Below, in pieces: positions 8,239 through 16,404 of a DNA stretch of 37,451 nucleotides. Source of the stretch: Syntrophomonadaceae bacterium (lineage in GTDB: Bacteria > Bacillota > DSM-12270 > Thermacetogeniales > Thermacetogeniaceae); assembly GCA_012516535.1 (NCBI GenBank), contig JAAYWP010000122.1, positions 1 through 37,451 on the forward strand. Reading direction: 5' to 3'. How positions within the stretch are numbered: the stretch's first letter is position 1; every line of letters starts with the position of its first letter. A model generated the notes under the pieces. It had not been told where the DNA came from, did not search any database, and worked only from the letters and a program-made list of their open reading frames with translations. The position numbers were made by a program, and so were the translations under genes.

Positions 8239-9900
8239 TTATCGCTCTAAAATGCGAGCTTTGGCATAGGTGCGGTAGACCTTGTCAATCTTCACCAAAA
8301 CCCTCTTCCCGATATAATCCCTGCCATTTTCAATATCGATAATATACCCGTGGATGCGGGCTATCCCATCACTGTTATTTGTGGCATGGGCCTCTTCCAC
8401 TTCTACATCAAGAATCTCTCCCTGTCTGACCGGAGCAGATAGGGCAAGGATCTCTTCCTTGCTGTAAAGTGATCTGACCTGCACATCCTCTAGATGTGAA
8501 GCATCACTTCCTTTAATAATGATCTTTTTGCCGATCTCCTCTTCCAACTCCCGGAGATGGCTCCCCCCTCCCCCGATGAGAAAAGCTGCTACAGATGGAT
8601 GTACCTCCACCAAAATCCCCAAAGAATCCTCTTGATCAGCTAAAGATCTGATGTATTGACAGGCTTTCATGCTGACTGTCTCCTCTGAAAGAACCCTGCC
8701 TGTTCCTTCACAATAGGGGCAGGAACGCTCAAGCAAACTGCTCAAACTGGGACGAACCTTTTTCCTGGTCAGTTCTAACAATCCTAGCTGGGTAAGACCA
8801 AGCACACAGGTTCTGGTCTTATCCTTCTTTAGCTCTTCCTCCAACTGCTTGATCACCTTATTGCGGTGTTCCAGCAGTTCCATATCAATAAAATCGATAA
8901 TAATGATGCCCCCTAAATTCCGCAGGCGAATCTGACGCACGATCTCCTGCACTGCCTCCATATTGGTGCGGAAAACCGTTTCAGCAAAGTTTTTTGTCCC
9001 AGTATATTTGCCGGTATTGACATCAATTACGGTCAAGGCCTCAGCCTCATCGATTACCAGGTAGCCGCCGCTCTTCAACCAAACCTTAGGGCGCAGTGCT
9101 TTGGTCATTTCCTGTTCCAAATCAAACCGCTCAGCAACATCAGATGAGGCAAGGCAGATCCGGCTGCATAAACTGGGTTCAAAGGCCTGAACCAACTCGA
9201 TTATTTTCTCATAGGTTTCCTGGTCATTGGTCAGCAGCCGGTCCACATCTTCCCCAAAGAGGTCCCTCACCACCCAGGATACCAATTCCAGCTCCTGGTG
9301 GATCAATGCAGGTGCAGACTTGCGGGCAGCCTTTTCCTTGACCAGCTTCCAGAGATTATAAAGCTCACGCACATCCCTTTCCAGTTCCTCTGCAGAAACA
9401 CCCTCAGCCACAGTGCGCACAATAAGGCCACGCTCCGGAATACGAACCTCTTCCGCGATCTTTTTTAAACGCTCCCTCTCCCGCTCCGATTTGATGCGCC
9501 GGGAGACCCCAACAGTGTTGAGATCAGGCATGAAAACCACATACCGCCCTGGAAAGGTCAGATGGGTTGTCACCCGAGCTCCCTTGGTACCAAATGGTTC
9601 CTTGACAACCTGTACCAGCAGTTCTTCACCTTCGCGCACCAAATTTTGAATAGGTAGTGCTTTCTCCTGATTATTGGATCTGATGTCTTCCACATACAAA
9701 AAAGCGTTTCTTTCAAGACCAATACTGACAAAAGCCGCCTGCATCCCGGGGAGCACATTGGCTACCTTACCTTTATAAATATTCCCGGCTAATCGCTTCT
9801 GAAAAGAACGATCAATATAGATCTCCATCAGTTTCCCATTTTCCAAGACAGCAGCCTTTGTCTCTTCCTTGGTTACATGAATATAAATATCTTTCTCCAT
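8239..9900 (-). CDS. rng: Ribonuclease E/G family endoribonuclease
   Basis: RNase E/G enzymes cut single-stranded RNA in rRNA and mRNA maturation. The protein has an N-terminal S1 domain (about residues 35-115), then the catalytic core with the DNase I-like segment holding the metal-binding aspartates in VIDVNTG (about 293) and IIDFIDM (about 336), and the Zn-link CPYCEGTG near 390. The length of 553 residues and the absence of a long disordered scaffold fit RNase G more than RNase E, though the C-terminus runs past the usual RNase G end. I choose ATG at 9900 because GAGGG lies nine bases upstream; a TTG at 9909 directly abuts that site. It is found between TIGR03936 and rplU, as in many Clostridia. 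Confidence 0.93.
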   Translation of the reverse strand: MEKDIYIHVTKEETKAAVLENGKLMEIYIDRSFQKRLAGNIYKGKVANVLPGMQAAFVSIGLERNAFLYVEDIRSNNQEKALPIQNLVREGEELLVQVVKEPFGTKGARVTTHLTFPGRYVVFMPDLNTVGVSRRIKSERERERLKKIAEEVRIPERGLIVRTVAEGVSAEELERDVRELYNLWKLVKEKAARKSAPALIHQELELVSWVVRDLFGEDVDRLLTNDQETYEKIIELVQAFEPSLCSRICLASSDVAERFDLEQEMTKALRPKVWLKSGGYLVIDEAEALTVIDVNTGKYTGTKNFAETVFRTNMEAVQEIVRQIRLRNLGGIIIIDFIDMELLEHRNKVIKQLEEELKKDKTRTCVLGLTQLGLLELTRKKVRPSLSSLLERSCPYCEGTGRVLSEETVSMKACQYIRSLADQEDSLGILVEVHPSVAAFLIGGGGSHLRELEEEIGKKIIIKGSDASHLEDVQVRSLYSKEEILALSAPVRQGEILDVEVEEAHATNNSDGIARIHGYIIDIENGRDYIGKRVLVKIDKVYRTYAKARILER

Positions 9901-10000
9901 ATCACTCAACCCTCATAAAATCTTTTCCTCCCCAACTGCCGCTCATCCCACTTTTGAGCAGAAATGAGAACTGCACAGGCATCTTTTTGAGTATTATACT

Positions 10001-10660
10001 TTATTTTTCCTCTAGTAGATGTGTATACTTTTTTAATGGGTCTATAAGCAAACCGTTTTCCAGCTGATACAAACCTGTGCGGGTAACCATAACAGGCAAT
10101 AAAACGCTAGTACCAATCCCTTTATTAAGGGCCTCCAAGAGAGTGCGCAGTGACACCCCCTTTTGCCCCACTTCCATCAATACCTCTAAATAACCTCCCG
10201 CCAGATCTACACACCACTTTAATAACCCATCTGTAAGGTTGGGGTATTCCTCTTCTAACTTATTAAATAATTGTTCCCAAGAAATCGTGGGAATACATGA
10301 ACCCGCTTCTATCCGGTAGCAGGCACAGTTAATAAACTTCCCTAACCCTGCTTCACCGGGGTCCAACTTTACCAGATTCTGTGCTATGATACCTGGAGGG
10401 AGCTGATCGTTGAGAAACTGCAGGTACTCCAAAGTGGAAATTTCCCTATCCAATTCCAGATCCATATACTCCCTCAAGCCTGCTACTCCTACACCTAAAG
10501 GAGGCCCATAGGACAGCTTAGGGCGGGGGTGATGCCCCCTGCTATAGGTGAGTGGAAAGGATGCCCGCTTCATAGCGCGCTGCAATGTGGTCATCAGTTC
10601 CCTGTGAGAAAGAAAACGAGCTGTATCTTTTTTTGTGTATTCCAGTCTATACCAGGGCAC
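10001..10660 (-). CDS. TIGR03936 / DUF2344 family protein
   Basis: This 219-residue protein matches the DUF2344 (TIGR03936) family, which accompanies the TIGR03960 radical SAM protein or is fused to its C-terminus in other bacteria. The N-terminus (YRLEYTKKDTARFLSHREL and YSRGHHPRPKLSYGPPLGVG) is the family signature; the biochemical role is not established to my knowledge. It starts with GTG at 10660, overlapping the last base of the TIGR03960 stop codon, so the pair is translationally coupled. Association with tRNA or ribosome genes in its neighbourhood suggests an RNA-modification role, but that is inference. Confidence 0.9.
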   Translation of the reverse strand: MPWYRLEYTKKDTARFLSHRELMTTLQRAMKRASFPLTYSRGHHPRPKLSYGPPLGVGVAGLREYMDLELDREISTLEYLQFLNDQLPPGIIAQNLVKLDPGEAGLGKFINCACYRIEAGSCIPTISWEQLFNKLEEEYPNLTDGLLKWCVDLAGGYLEVLMEVGQKGVSLRTLLEALNKGIGTSVLLPVMVTRTGLYQLENGLLIDPLKKYTHLLEEK

Positions 10661-12525
10661 TATCTTCCCCTCCCTTTAACCAAACAATTGGCAACCTTCA
10701 ATGACGGGCAGACACCGCATTTCCCGCATCTACCTGCGCGGCAGTCAGGGGTTGGCTTTCCAGCAAGTGCCCTCTGATGTTCCTCAATTAAAAAATCCTT
10801 AGAAACACCTGCATCAATAACCTCCCATGGCAGAGCCTCATCATAGGCAAAAGTTTTCTCTGCATAATCCACAGGATCAATTCCCAACTCATTAAAACTC
10901 TCCATCCAGAGAGAAAAGCGGAAATGCTCACTCCAACCATCAAACCGGCAGCCTTTTTTATAAGCTATTTCCAAAACATCAGCCAGTTTCCGGTCACCCC
11001 TGGCAAAACAAGCCTCTAAAAAGCTGGCATCAATACTATGCCAGTTGTACTCAGCCCTGCTTCTTTTTACTAGCTCCCTTACATAATGATGTTTTTTAGT
11101 CAGTAAATCTCTGGAGTTTTGCCCCTCCCACTGGAAGGGAGTGTGCGCCTTAGGTACAAAGGAGGAAGCACTGACCGTTATCCGTGGTCTTTTCTTTCCC
11201 CTGCTGTATCTCTTACCTATCTGTATCACTTCATTCACCAGATCTGCTATGCCCTTCAAGTCATCTATGGTCTCTGTAGGCAGACCAACCATAAAATAAA
11301 GCTTGACCGCAAACCATCCGGCATCAAAGGCAGCCTCAACAGCTTTGAAGAGGTCCTCCTCAGTGACCCCTTTATTGATCACATCCCGCAGACGCTGAGT
11401 GCCCGCCTCTGGGGCAAAGGTGACACTGGTCCGGCGTCCGGGGAGCCCCTGAGCTGTTTTTACACTGAAAGAGTCCACACGCAGTGAAGGGAGTGAAATC
11501 CCGATTCTCGTTGCCTCACAGCCCTGAGTAAGCTGTGGCAGCAGTTGATCTAATGCCCCATAATCAAGGCTGCTCAAAGAGATAAGAGATACCTCCTCAA
11601 AGCCGGTATTCTTGATTATATCCCGGGCAGCTGCAAGCAGTGTCTCCGGTGTTCTCTCTCTCACCGGGCGGTAAATAACCCCTGCCTGGCAAAAGCGGCA
11701 GCCCCGGGTACAACCGCGAAATATCTCCAGCATACCCCGTTCATGTACAGCCTCAGAAATGGGTACCAATTGTGAGACAGGGAAATAAGCGCTATCCAGC
11801 TCCCGCACCACCCGGCGCTGCACCCTTTCCGGTGCCTTTGGGTGTATGGGTTTTATCCCCTTGTACCAGCCCTGTTCATTATACTCCGCTCTATAATACG
11901 AAGGTATATAAACACCAGGAATCTCCACAAGACGCTCCAGGAGCTGGGAGCGGGAGGCTCGTCCTTTATCCCCCTTGACCTCACCCACTACATCCAATAT
12001 CTCCAGTAGAGCCTCTTCACCCTCACCGATCAAAAAGGCATCAATAAATGGGGCAAGGGGCTCCGGATTGTACGCAGCCGGGCCGCCAGCAATGACTAAT
12101 GGTTGATCATCCTGCCGGTCAGCGGACCTGAGAGGAAGTCCAGCCAGGTCCAGCATATTGAGCACATTGGAAAAGCTCAGTTCATACTGCAGTGTAAAAC
12201 CAATAACATCAAAATCTTTAAGGGGGCGGTGGGACTCCAGGCTGAACAGAGGCAGTCCAGCTCTGCGCAGTTCAGCCTCCATATCAACAGCAGGCGCAAA
12301 GGAACGCTCCAGCAGGCAGTCTTCCCTTTGATTGACCAAACCATACAGGATCTGCAGTCCTAAATGGGACATCCCTACCTCATAGAGATCGGGAAAAGCA
12401 AAAACCATCCTTGCAGGAACCGCATCAAAATCCTTATGAACAGAATTCCACTCTGTGCCCAGATACTGAGCAGGTTTCCTCACCTGGGGCAAAATCTTTT
12501 CTACCAACAACTGCTTTATTGTCAC
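10660..12525 (-). CDS. TIGR03960 B12-binding-like radical SAM protein
   Basis: A 621-residue protein with an N-terminal cobalamin-binding-like domain (about residues 20-190, with FAFPDLYEVGMSHLGLQIL), a radical SAM domain with the cluster motif FRGCTRGCRFCQAG (C-x3-C-x2-C, near 270-283), and a C-terminal extension ending in a second cysteine group CRAGRCGKCGVC (about 602-613). The layout is that of the TIGR03960 family, whose substrate is not known to me. The second cysteine cluster could bind another Fe-S cluster or zinc. It lies upstream of and overlaps TIGR03936, downstream of the SpoIVFA-like gene. Confidence 0.93.
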   Translation of the reverse strand: MTIKQLLVEKILPQVRKPAQYLGTEWNSVHKDFDAVPARMVFAFPDLYEVGMSHLGLQILYGLVNQREDCLLERSFAPAVDMEAELRRAGLPLFSLESHRPLKDFDVIGFTLQYELSFSNVLNMLDLAGLPLRSADRQDDQPLVIAGGPAAYNPEPLAPFIDAFLIGEGEEALLEILDVVGEVKGDKGRASRSQLLERLVEIPGVYIPSYYRAEYNEQGWYKGIKPIHPKAPERVQRRVVRELDSAYFPVSQLVPISEAVHERGMLEIFRGCTRGCRFCQAGVIYRPVRERTPETLLAAARDIIKNTGFEEVSLISLSSLDYGALDQLLPQLTQGCEATRIGISLPSLRVDSFSVKTAQGLPGRRTSVTFAPEAGTQRLRDVINKGVTEEDLFKAVEAAFDAGWFAVKLYFMVGLPTETIDDLKGIADLVNEVIQIGKRYSRGKKRPRITVSASSFVPKAHTPFQWEGQNSRDLLTKKHHYVRELVKRSRAEYNWHSIDASFLEACFARGDRKLADVLEIAYKKGCRFDGWSEHFRFSLWMESFNELGIDPVDYAEKTFAYDEALPWEVIDAGVSKDFLIEEHQRALAGKPTPDCRAGRCGKCGVCPSLKVANCLVKGRGR

Positions 12526-12598
12526 AAGCTATGCCTCCTCAAAAGCCTGGATTAGTAGTTATTCTATTATTCTCCCCTTTCCAATTCAAGTTAAATAC

Positions 12599-13216
12599 TC
12601 ACTGTATTCGTGTGAGGGGATCAACCAGTTGCTCCCCTTCCCGCACTTGAAAGTGAAAATATGCCCCTTCTATACTTCCGATTACCTGCCCTTGTACTAC
12701 CTCCTGGCCGGCTTTTACCCCTATCTCCCCCAGGCGCCCGTAAAGAGTGGCACAGTTTTTGTCATGCTCAATAATCACGATCCTTCCTAATGACTTGTCT
12801 GTACCCACATGCACAACTTCACCTGGCAGGACCGCCCTGCATGCTGCTCCTTTGTCCACCGCTAATTCAATCCCTGGTATGAATACCGGCCAGTCATTCT
12901 CATCCCTCTGCCAGCCAAAACCTTTAACCAATTTCCCTGAAACCGGGAGATCCGGAAATCTACCAGCTGTGCTTACCTCCACTTCCAAATCAGGCTGCCC
13001 ATCTAAAAACGGCAGTTCAGGTATTAATTGGGAAAGTCTGGTTAAATAACCGGATAGGTCATAGTTTTTTGTTAACAGGTATTCAACACCGGTGCGAACA
13101 GAGCTTCCCCAGACCCCATCTAAAACAGTACCTGCATAAACTGCCGCAAAGATAATAACAGCCAAAGCAAAACGGATCAAAAAACTTTTTGCCCAAGGCC
13201 GGGATAAATGTTTCAC
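12599..13216 (-). CDS. SpoIVFA-like degenerate LytM (M23) membrane protein
   Basis: This 205-residue protein has one N-terminal membrane helix (about 11-29), a middle region and a C-terminal LytM/M23-type domain (about 95-205). The catalytic signatures are damaged: the first zinc motif reads GIELAVDKG without the usual His-x3-Asp, and the final HxH reads FHFQ with only one histidine. This matches SpoIVFA, a catalytically inactive LytM protein that anchors and inhibits the SpoIVFB protease in sporulation, and the position next to rodA/min and TIGR03960 is where spoIVFA is found in Clostridia. No spoIVFB (M50 protease) follows: only 73 bases separate it from TIGR03960. Confidence 0.75.
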   Translation of the reverse strand: MKHLSRPWAKSFLIRFALAVIIFAAVYAGTVLDGVWGSSVRTGVEYLLTKNYDLSGYLTRLSQLIPELPFLDGQPDLEVEVSTAGRFPDLPVSGKLVKGFGWQRDENDWPVFIPGIELAVDKGAACRAVLPGEVVHVGTDKSLGRIVIIEHDKNCATLYGRLGEIGVKAGQEVVQGQVIGSIEGAYFHFQVREGEQLVDPLTRIQ

Positions 13217-13265
13217 CTGCGACCACCTCTAGTTTCTATATATGGCCGCCTGTGGTTGATTATAA

Positions 13266-14399
13266 CTAGAACAGCATTTTTTCCCTGCGCAGCTGCACGT
13301 TTAATATGATCCCCACACCGATCAGATTGGTAACCATGGCAGTACCGCCGTAACTCATAAAGGGTAAGGGTATTCCGGTAATAGGCATTACCCCAATGGC
13401 CATCCCCACATTCTCAAAAATATGGAATAACCACATGCAAAGAATACCCCCTACCAGCAGCCTCCCTAGTAAATCCCTGGAACGGAAAGCTGTTCTGATG
13501 GTTCTGGCGATTAAAACATAATAAAGCAGGAGTAAAGAAGCAGCCCCCACAAAACCCAACTCTTCTCCCACCACAGAAAATATAAAATCAGTATGGTGTT
13601 CAGGAAGGAAATTGAGTTGCACCTGGGTGCCGTGGTAAAGACCTTTCCCCAAAAGCCCTCCTGATCCAATAGCTACCAGTGACTGTATAATATTCCATCC
13701 AGCACCATGTGGATCCTTATAAGGGTCCACAAAAGCGATCAGCCGGTTAAGCTGATGCTCCTCCAAGGGAAGGGGAAGATTGAGAGGTGAAAAGTGCAGT
13801 ACCAAGGCCAAAGCCACAACAGCAGATGCGGTAAAAAAAATACCTGCTAACAGCTTAGTATTGGCTCCAGCCAAATAGAGCATACCGAATAGAATGACAA
13901 TAAAAACAAGAGCAGTGCCAAGGTCAGGTTGAGCAACAATTAATAAAAAAGGCACAGAAAAATAAAGAAAAGAAGGGATCAGATCCTTGAAAGTTTTTAG
14001 TTCACCCTGCCTCTTGACCAGATAGGAGGCAAAGCAGACGATCATCATTATCTTCCCGAACTCAGAGGGCTGAAAATTAAAAGGCCCTATTTCTATCCAC
14101 TGCTGTGCTCCATGGGAACTGATACCCTTGATCTCAACCAAAATCAACAGAATAATTAACAGAACATAGATATAGTTGTTATAGCGAACAACTTTTCCAT
14201 AATCAAAAAACAATAGAAATACAGCACAAGCAATCCCCAATATGATAGAAATAAGTTGTTTTTTCACAAAATAAAGGGGATCACTTGTGATGTTGGCGGT
14301 AGCGCTGCTCAGCACAAGCAGGCTCAAAGCCAGGATCACTATGATATCTATGATTAAGATATAATCAAGGTTCTTAAGCAGACGCTTATTAAATTGCAA
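13266..14399 (-). CDS. rodA: RodA peptidoglycan glycosyltransferase (SEDS)
   Basis: RodA is a SEDS-family glycan polymerase that works with a class B penicillin-binding protein (here mrdA/PBP2) in cell elongation. The 377-residue protein has about ten membrane helices. It contains the family signature LPFMSYGGTAMVTNLIGVG near the C-terminus, the extracellular GAQQWIEIGPFNFQPSEFGK region and the PDLGTALV block, so the polymerase residues look intact. It follows minE by about 100 bases and precedes the SpoIVFA-like gene. It could in principle be FtsW or SpoVE, but the mre/mrdA context supports RodA. Confidence 0.93.
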   Translation of the reverse strand: MQFNKRLLKNLDYILIIDIIVILALSLLVLSSATANITSDPLYFVKKQLISIILGIACAVFLLFFDYGKVVRYNNYIYVLLIILLILVEIKGISSHGAQQWIEIGPFNFQPSEFGKIMMIVCFASYLVKRQGELKTFKDLIPSFLYFSVPFLLIVAQPDLGTALVFIVILFGMLYLAGANTKLLAGIFFTASAVVALALVLHFSPLNLPLPLEEHQLNRLIAFVDPYKDPHGAGWNIIQSLVAIGSGGLLGKGLYHGTQVQLNFLPEHHTDFIFSVVGEELGFVGAASLLLLYYVLIARTIRTAFRSRDLLGRLLVGGILCMWLFHIFENVGMAIGVMPITGIPLPFMSYGGTAMVTNLIGVGIILNVQLRREKMLF

Positions 14400-14504
14400 C
14401 TACCGCCTCTCCCTTCTCATACCGGACTCCTCTTTAATAATAATCCATTCTCAGGACTGCGTCCATATTTCCGGGCAGGAAGATCAAGGGGAGGCAGATT
14501 ATAA

Positions 14505-14780
14505 TTAGCTATTTGGAAGCCTCTTCATTCTGATCACAGGGATATTGGCTACCAATGCCACACACTGCTGATCTTTCTCCAGGTTGATCTCCATGGTTTT
14601 TTCATCAATTACCATATATTCTTTGATCACATTCATCAGATCAGCGCGTAATTCCTCCATCACCTTTGGTGAAAGATCGAGGCGGTCATGCATCAACACC
14701 AGGCGTAATCTCTCATGTGCAACATCTTTGCTTGTTTTATAAGAATCCCTACGGAAGATACGCTGCAGCAGTTCTAACAC
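14505..14780 (-). CDS. minE: Cell division topological specificity factor MinE
   Basis: MinE stimulates MinD ATPase and drives displacement of MinC-MinD from mid-cell. The 91-residue protein has the N-terminal membrane-targeting and MinD-binding region (LELLQRIFRR, then AHERLRLVLMHDR near 22-34) and a C-terminal dimerisation domain ending in VALVANIPVIR. GTG at 14780 follows GGAGGAG by six bases. It follows minD by 15 bases. Presence of MinE rather than DivIVA-based control is typical of many Clostridia. Confidence 0.95.
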   Translation of the reverse strand: MLELLQRIFRRDSYKTSKDVAHERLRLVLMHDRLDLSPKVMEELRADLMNVIKEYMVIDEKTMEINLEKDQQCVALVANIPVIRMKRLPNS

Positions 14781-14795
14781 TTATATCTCCTCCGA

Positions 14796-15596
14796 TCAAC
14801 TGGTACGCAAACCTAATAGACGCCGGACCCGATCCATAAAACCTCCCCCATTTTCCAGGTTCATAAAGGGGACCTCTTCTCCGGCAATACGGCGTGAAAT
14901 GTTGCGGTATGCCTCACCGGCTTTAGAGTGGGAGTTCAATACCGCTGGTTCACCTCTGTTAGTGGAAACAATGATAGATTCATCATCGGGAACAATCCCT
15001 AAAAGCTCAATAGCCAAATGCTCGATAACATCATCAACATCAAGCATATCTCCGGTTCTGACCATTTTGGGGCGGATCCTGTTGAGTATCAGGAGGGGAT
15101 TCCTGATCTCAGATGCTTCCAGCAGACCGATAATGCGGTCTGCATCTCTGACCGCGGCCACCTCAGGTGTTGTGACCACAATTGCCCTATCCGCTCCAGC
15201 AACAGCATTCCTAAAGCCCTGCTCAATCCCTGCTGGGCAGTCTACTAGAAGATAATCACACTCTTTTTTTATCTCTTCACAAAGGGCTTTCATCTGCTCA
15301 GGACTGATAGCATTTTTATCTTTGGTTTGTGCTGCAGGCAAGAGGTAAAGTGTTTCAAAACGACGATCACGGATCAATGCCTGCCGCAACCGGCACCGGC
15401 CATGAGCAACATCGACCAGGTCATAAACGATCCTGTTTTCCAATCCCATAACCACATCAAGGTTGCGCAGCCCGATATCAGCATCCACCAGTACTACCCG
15501 GTAGCCCAACATAGCCAGTGATGTGCCGATATTAGCGGTGGTAGTCGTTTTTCCCACTCCACCCTTACCAGAAGTAATAACAAAAACTTCACCCAT
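14796..15596 (-). CDS. minD: Septum site-determining ATPase MinD
   Basis: MinD is a membrane-cycling ATPase that recruits MinC. The 266-residue sequence begins with the deviant Walker A motif SGKGGVGKTTT (residues 9-19), has LVDADIGLRNLD (switch I region) and the DCPAGIE switch II region, and ends with an amphipathic membrane-targeting helix (FMDRVRRLLGL). All key parts are present. Its start overlaps the minC stop by eight bases, and minE follows by 15 bases. Confidence 0.97.
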   Translation of the reverse strand: MGEVFVITSGKGGVGKTTTTANIGTSLAMLGYRVVLVDADIGLRNLDVVMGLENRIVYDLVDVAHGRCRLRQALIRDRRFETLYLLPAAQTKDKNAISPEQMKALCEEIKKECDYLLVDCPAGIEQGFRNAVAGADRAIVVTTPEVAAVRDADRIIGLLEASEIRNPLLILNRIRPKMVRTGDMLDVDDVIEHLAIELLGIVPDDESIIVSTNRGEPAVLNSHSKAGEAYRNISRRIAGEEVPFMNLENGGGFMDRVRRLLGLRTS

Positions 15597-16212
15597 TTAT
15601 GCTCCCCCTTTTACGATCAGCTCTGTGATATATGTCATATCCGGGCTGGTACTTCTCTATGATTACAATCCCATCTTGAACTCTTGCTATTTCAGGCTGA
15701 TAGACACTGGCATAATCCCCTTCCGGTGCCCGGGTGATATAGCCGGCGATCCTGAGTTGCGATGGCTCCAGCTGCAGTGCAGCTATAATTGCGTCCTCAT
15801 TACCCAAGGCTCCTGCATGGGCAATACCCCTGAAAGTGCCCATCACAATAATATTTCCTCCAGCGATTACCTCTCCCCCAGGGTTGACATCCCCTAAGAC
15901 TACCACATTGCCCGGATAAAAAATCCTCTGTCCGGAGCGTATTGTTCGCTGTACTAAAATCGTTTGTTCCTGGGAAATTATATCATCTCTCATCTGTCGC
16001 ACCGAGGTATAACGAATCACCGGAATATCATCTTTTTCTTGCTCATCCCTCTCTGTGGAACCGGCAGTTATTGATGTACCCTCCTCTGCTTTAGCATCCT
16101 GAGATTCGACCAATGCTGTGTCTTCTTGAGGATCGATCTGTTCCTTAGCTCTGCGACCCCTCTTTTTTTTCCGGGCCCGTAAGCTTACCGCGTCTACAGC
16201 CTCCTGCTCCAC
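15589..16212 (-). CDS. minC: MinC lacking a recognisable N-terminal domain
   Basis: MinC inhibits FtsZ assembly away from mid-cell; its N-terminal domain acts on FtsZ and its C-terminal beta-helix dimerises and binds MinD. Here the C-terminal domain (about residues 92-190: RSGQRIFYPGNVVVLGDVNPG, then GGNIIVMGTFRGIAHAG) is complete. The 90 residues before it are a basic patch (RARKKKRGRRAK) and an acidic, low-complexity linker, not a MinC_N fold. I choose GTG at 16212, six bases after AGGGGGTG. A TTG at 16395 would extend the frame by 61 residues, but those show no MinC_N resemblance and the TTG lacks a ribosome site. The result is a 207-residue protein. It is coupled to minD by an 8-base overlap. 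Confidence 0.85.
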   Translation of the reverse strand: MEQEAVDAVSLRARKKKRGRRAKEQIDPQEDTALVESQDAKAEEGTSITAGSTERDEQEKDDIPVIRYTSVRQMRDDIISQEQTILVQRTIRSGQRIFYPGNVVVLGDVNPGGEVIAGGNIIVMGTFRGIAHAGALGNEDAIIAALQLEPSQLRIAGYITRAPEGDYASVYQPEIARVQDGIVIIEKYQPGYDIYHRADRKRGSING

Positions 16213-16261
16213 GCTATTCACCCCCTGATCTGTTTTGGTATCTCTACCAGCTGAAAAGCAC

Positions 16262-16276
16262 AGGTATATTATACCT
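16262..16276 (-). promoter_or_regulatory. Palindrome AGGTATA-T-TATACCT with a -10 TATAAT upstream of minC
   Basis: A 15-base perfect inverted repeat (7-base arms around one base) lies 50 bases upstream of the chosen minC start. On the minus strand it contains a consensus TATAAT (16273-16268), but no good -35 lies 16-18 bases upstream. It may be a promoter -10 overlapped by an operator. It would lie inside the coding region if the long TTG start of minC were used. Confidence 0.4.
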
Positions 16277-16404
16277 CTAGTTCCATTGCTGAAATAGATA
16301 TTTCTATCTGTAGCTTTTCTATTCCTGCCCATCACCCCTAAAAATAAAATAAAAAATTCCTTGATTTTCCAGCTTTTTTTAGCAACCTTTGACAAAATGC
16401 AGAC

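Noticed and set aside
16213-16395. Using the TTG at 16395 as the minC start
   Set aside because: No ribosome site is present, the extra 61 residues do not resemble MinC_N, and a palindrome with TATAAT lies inside this stretch.
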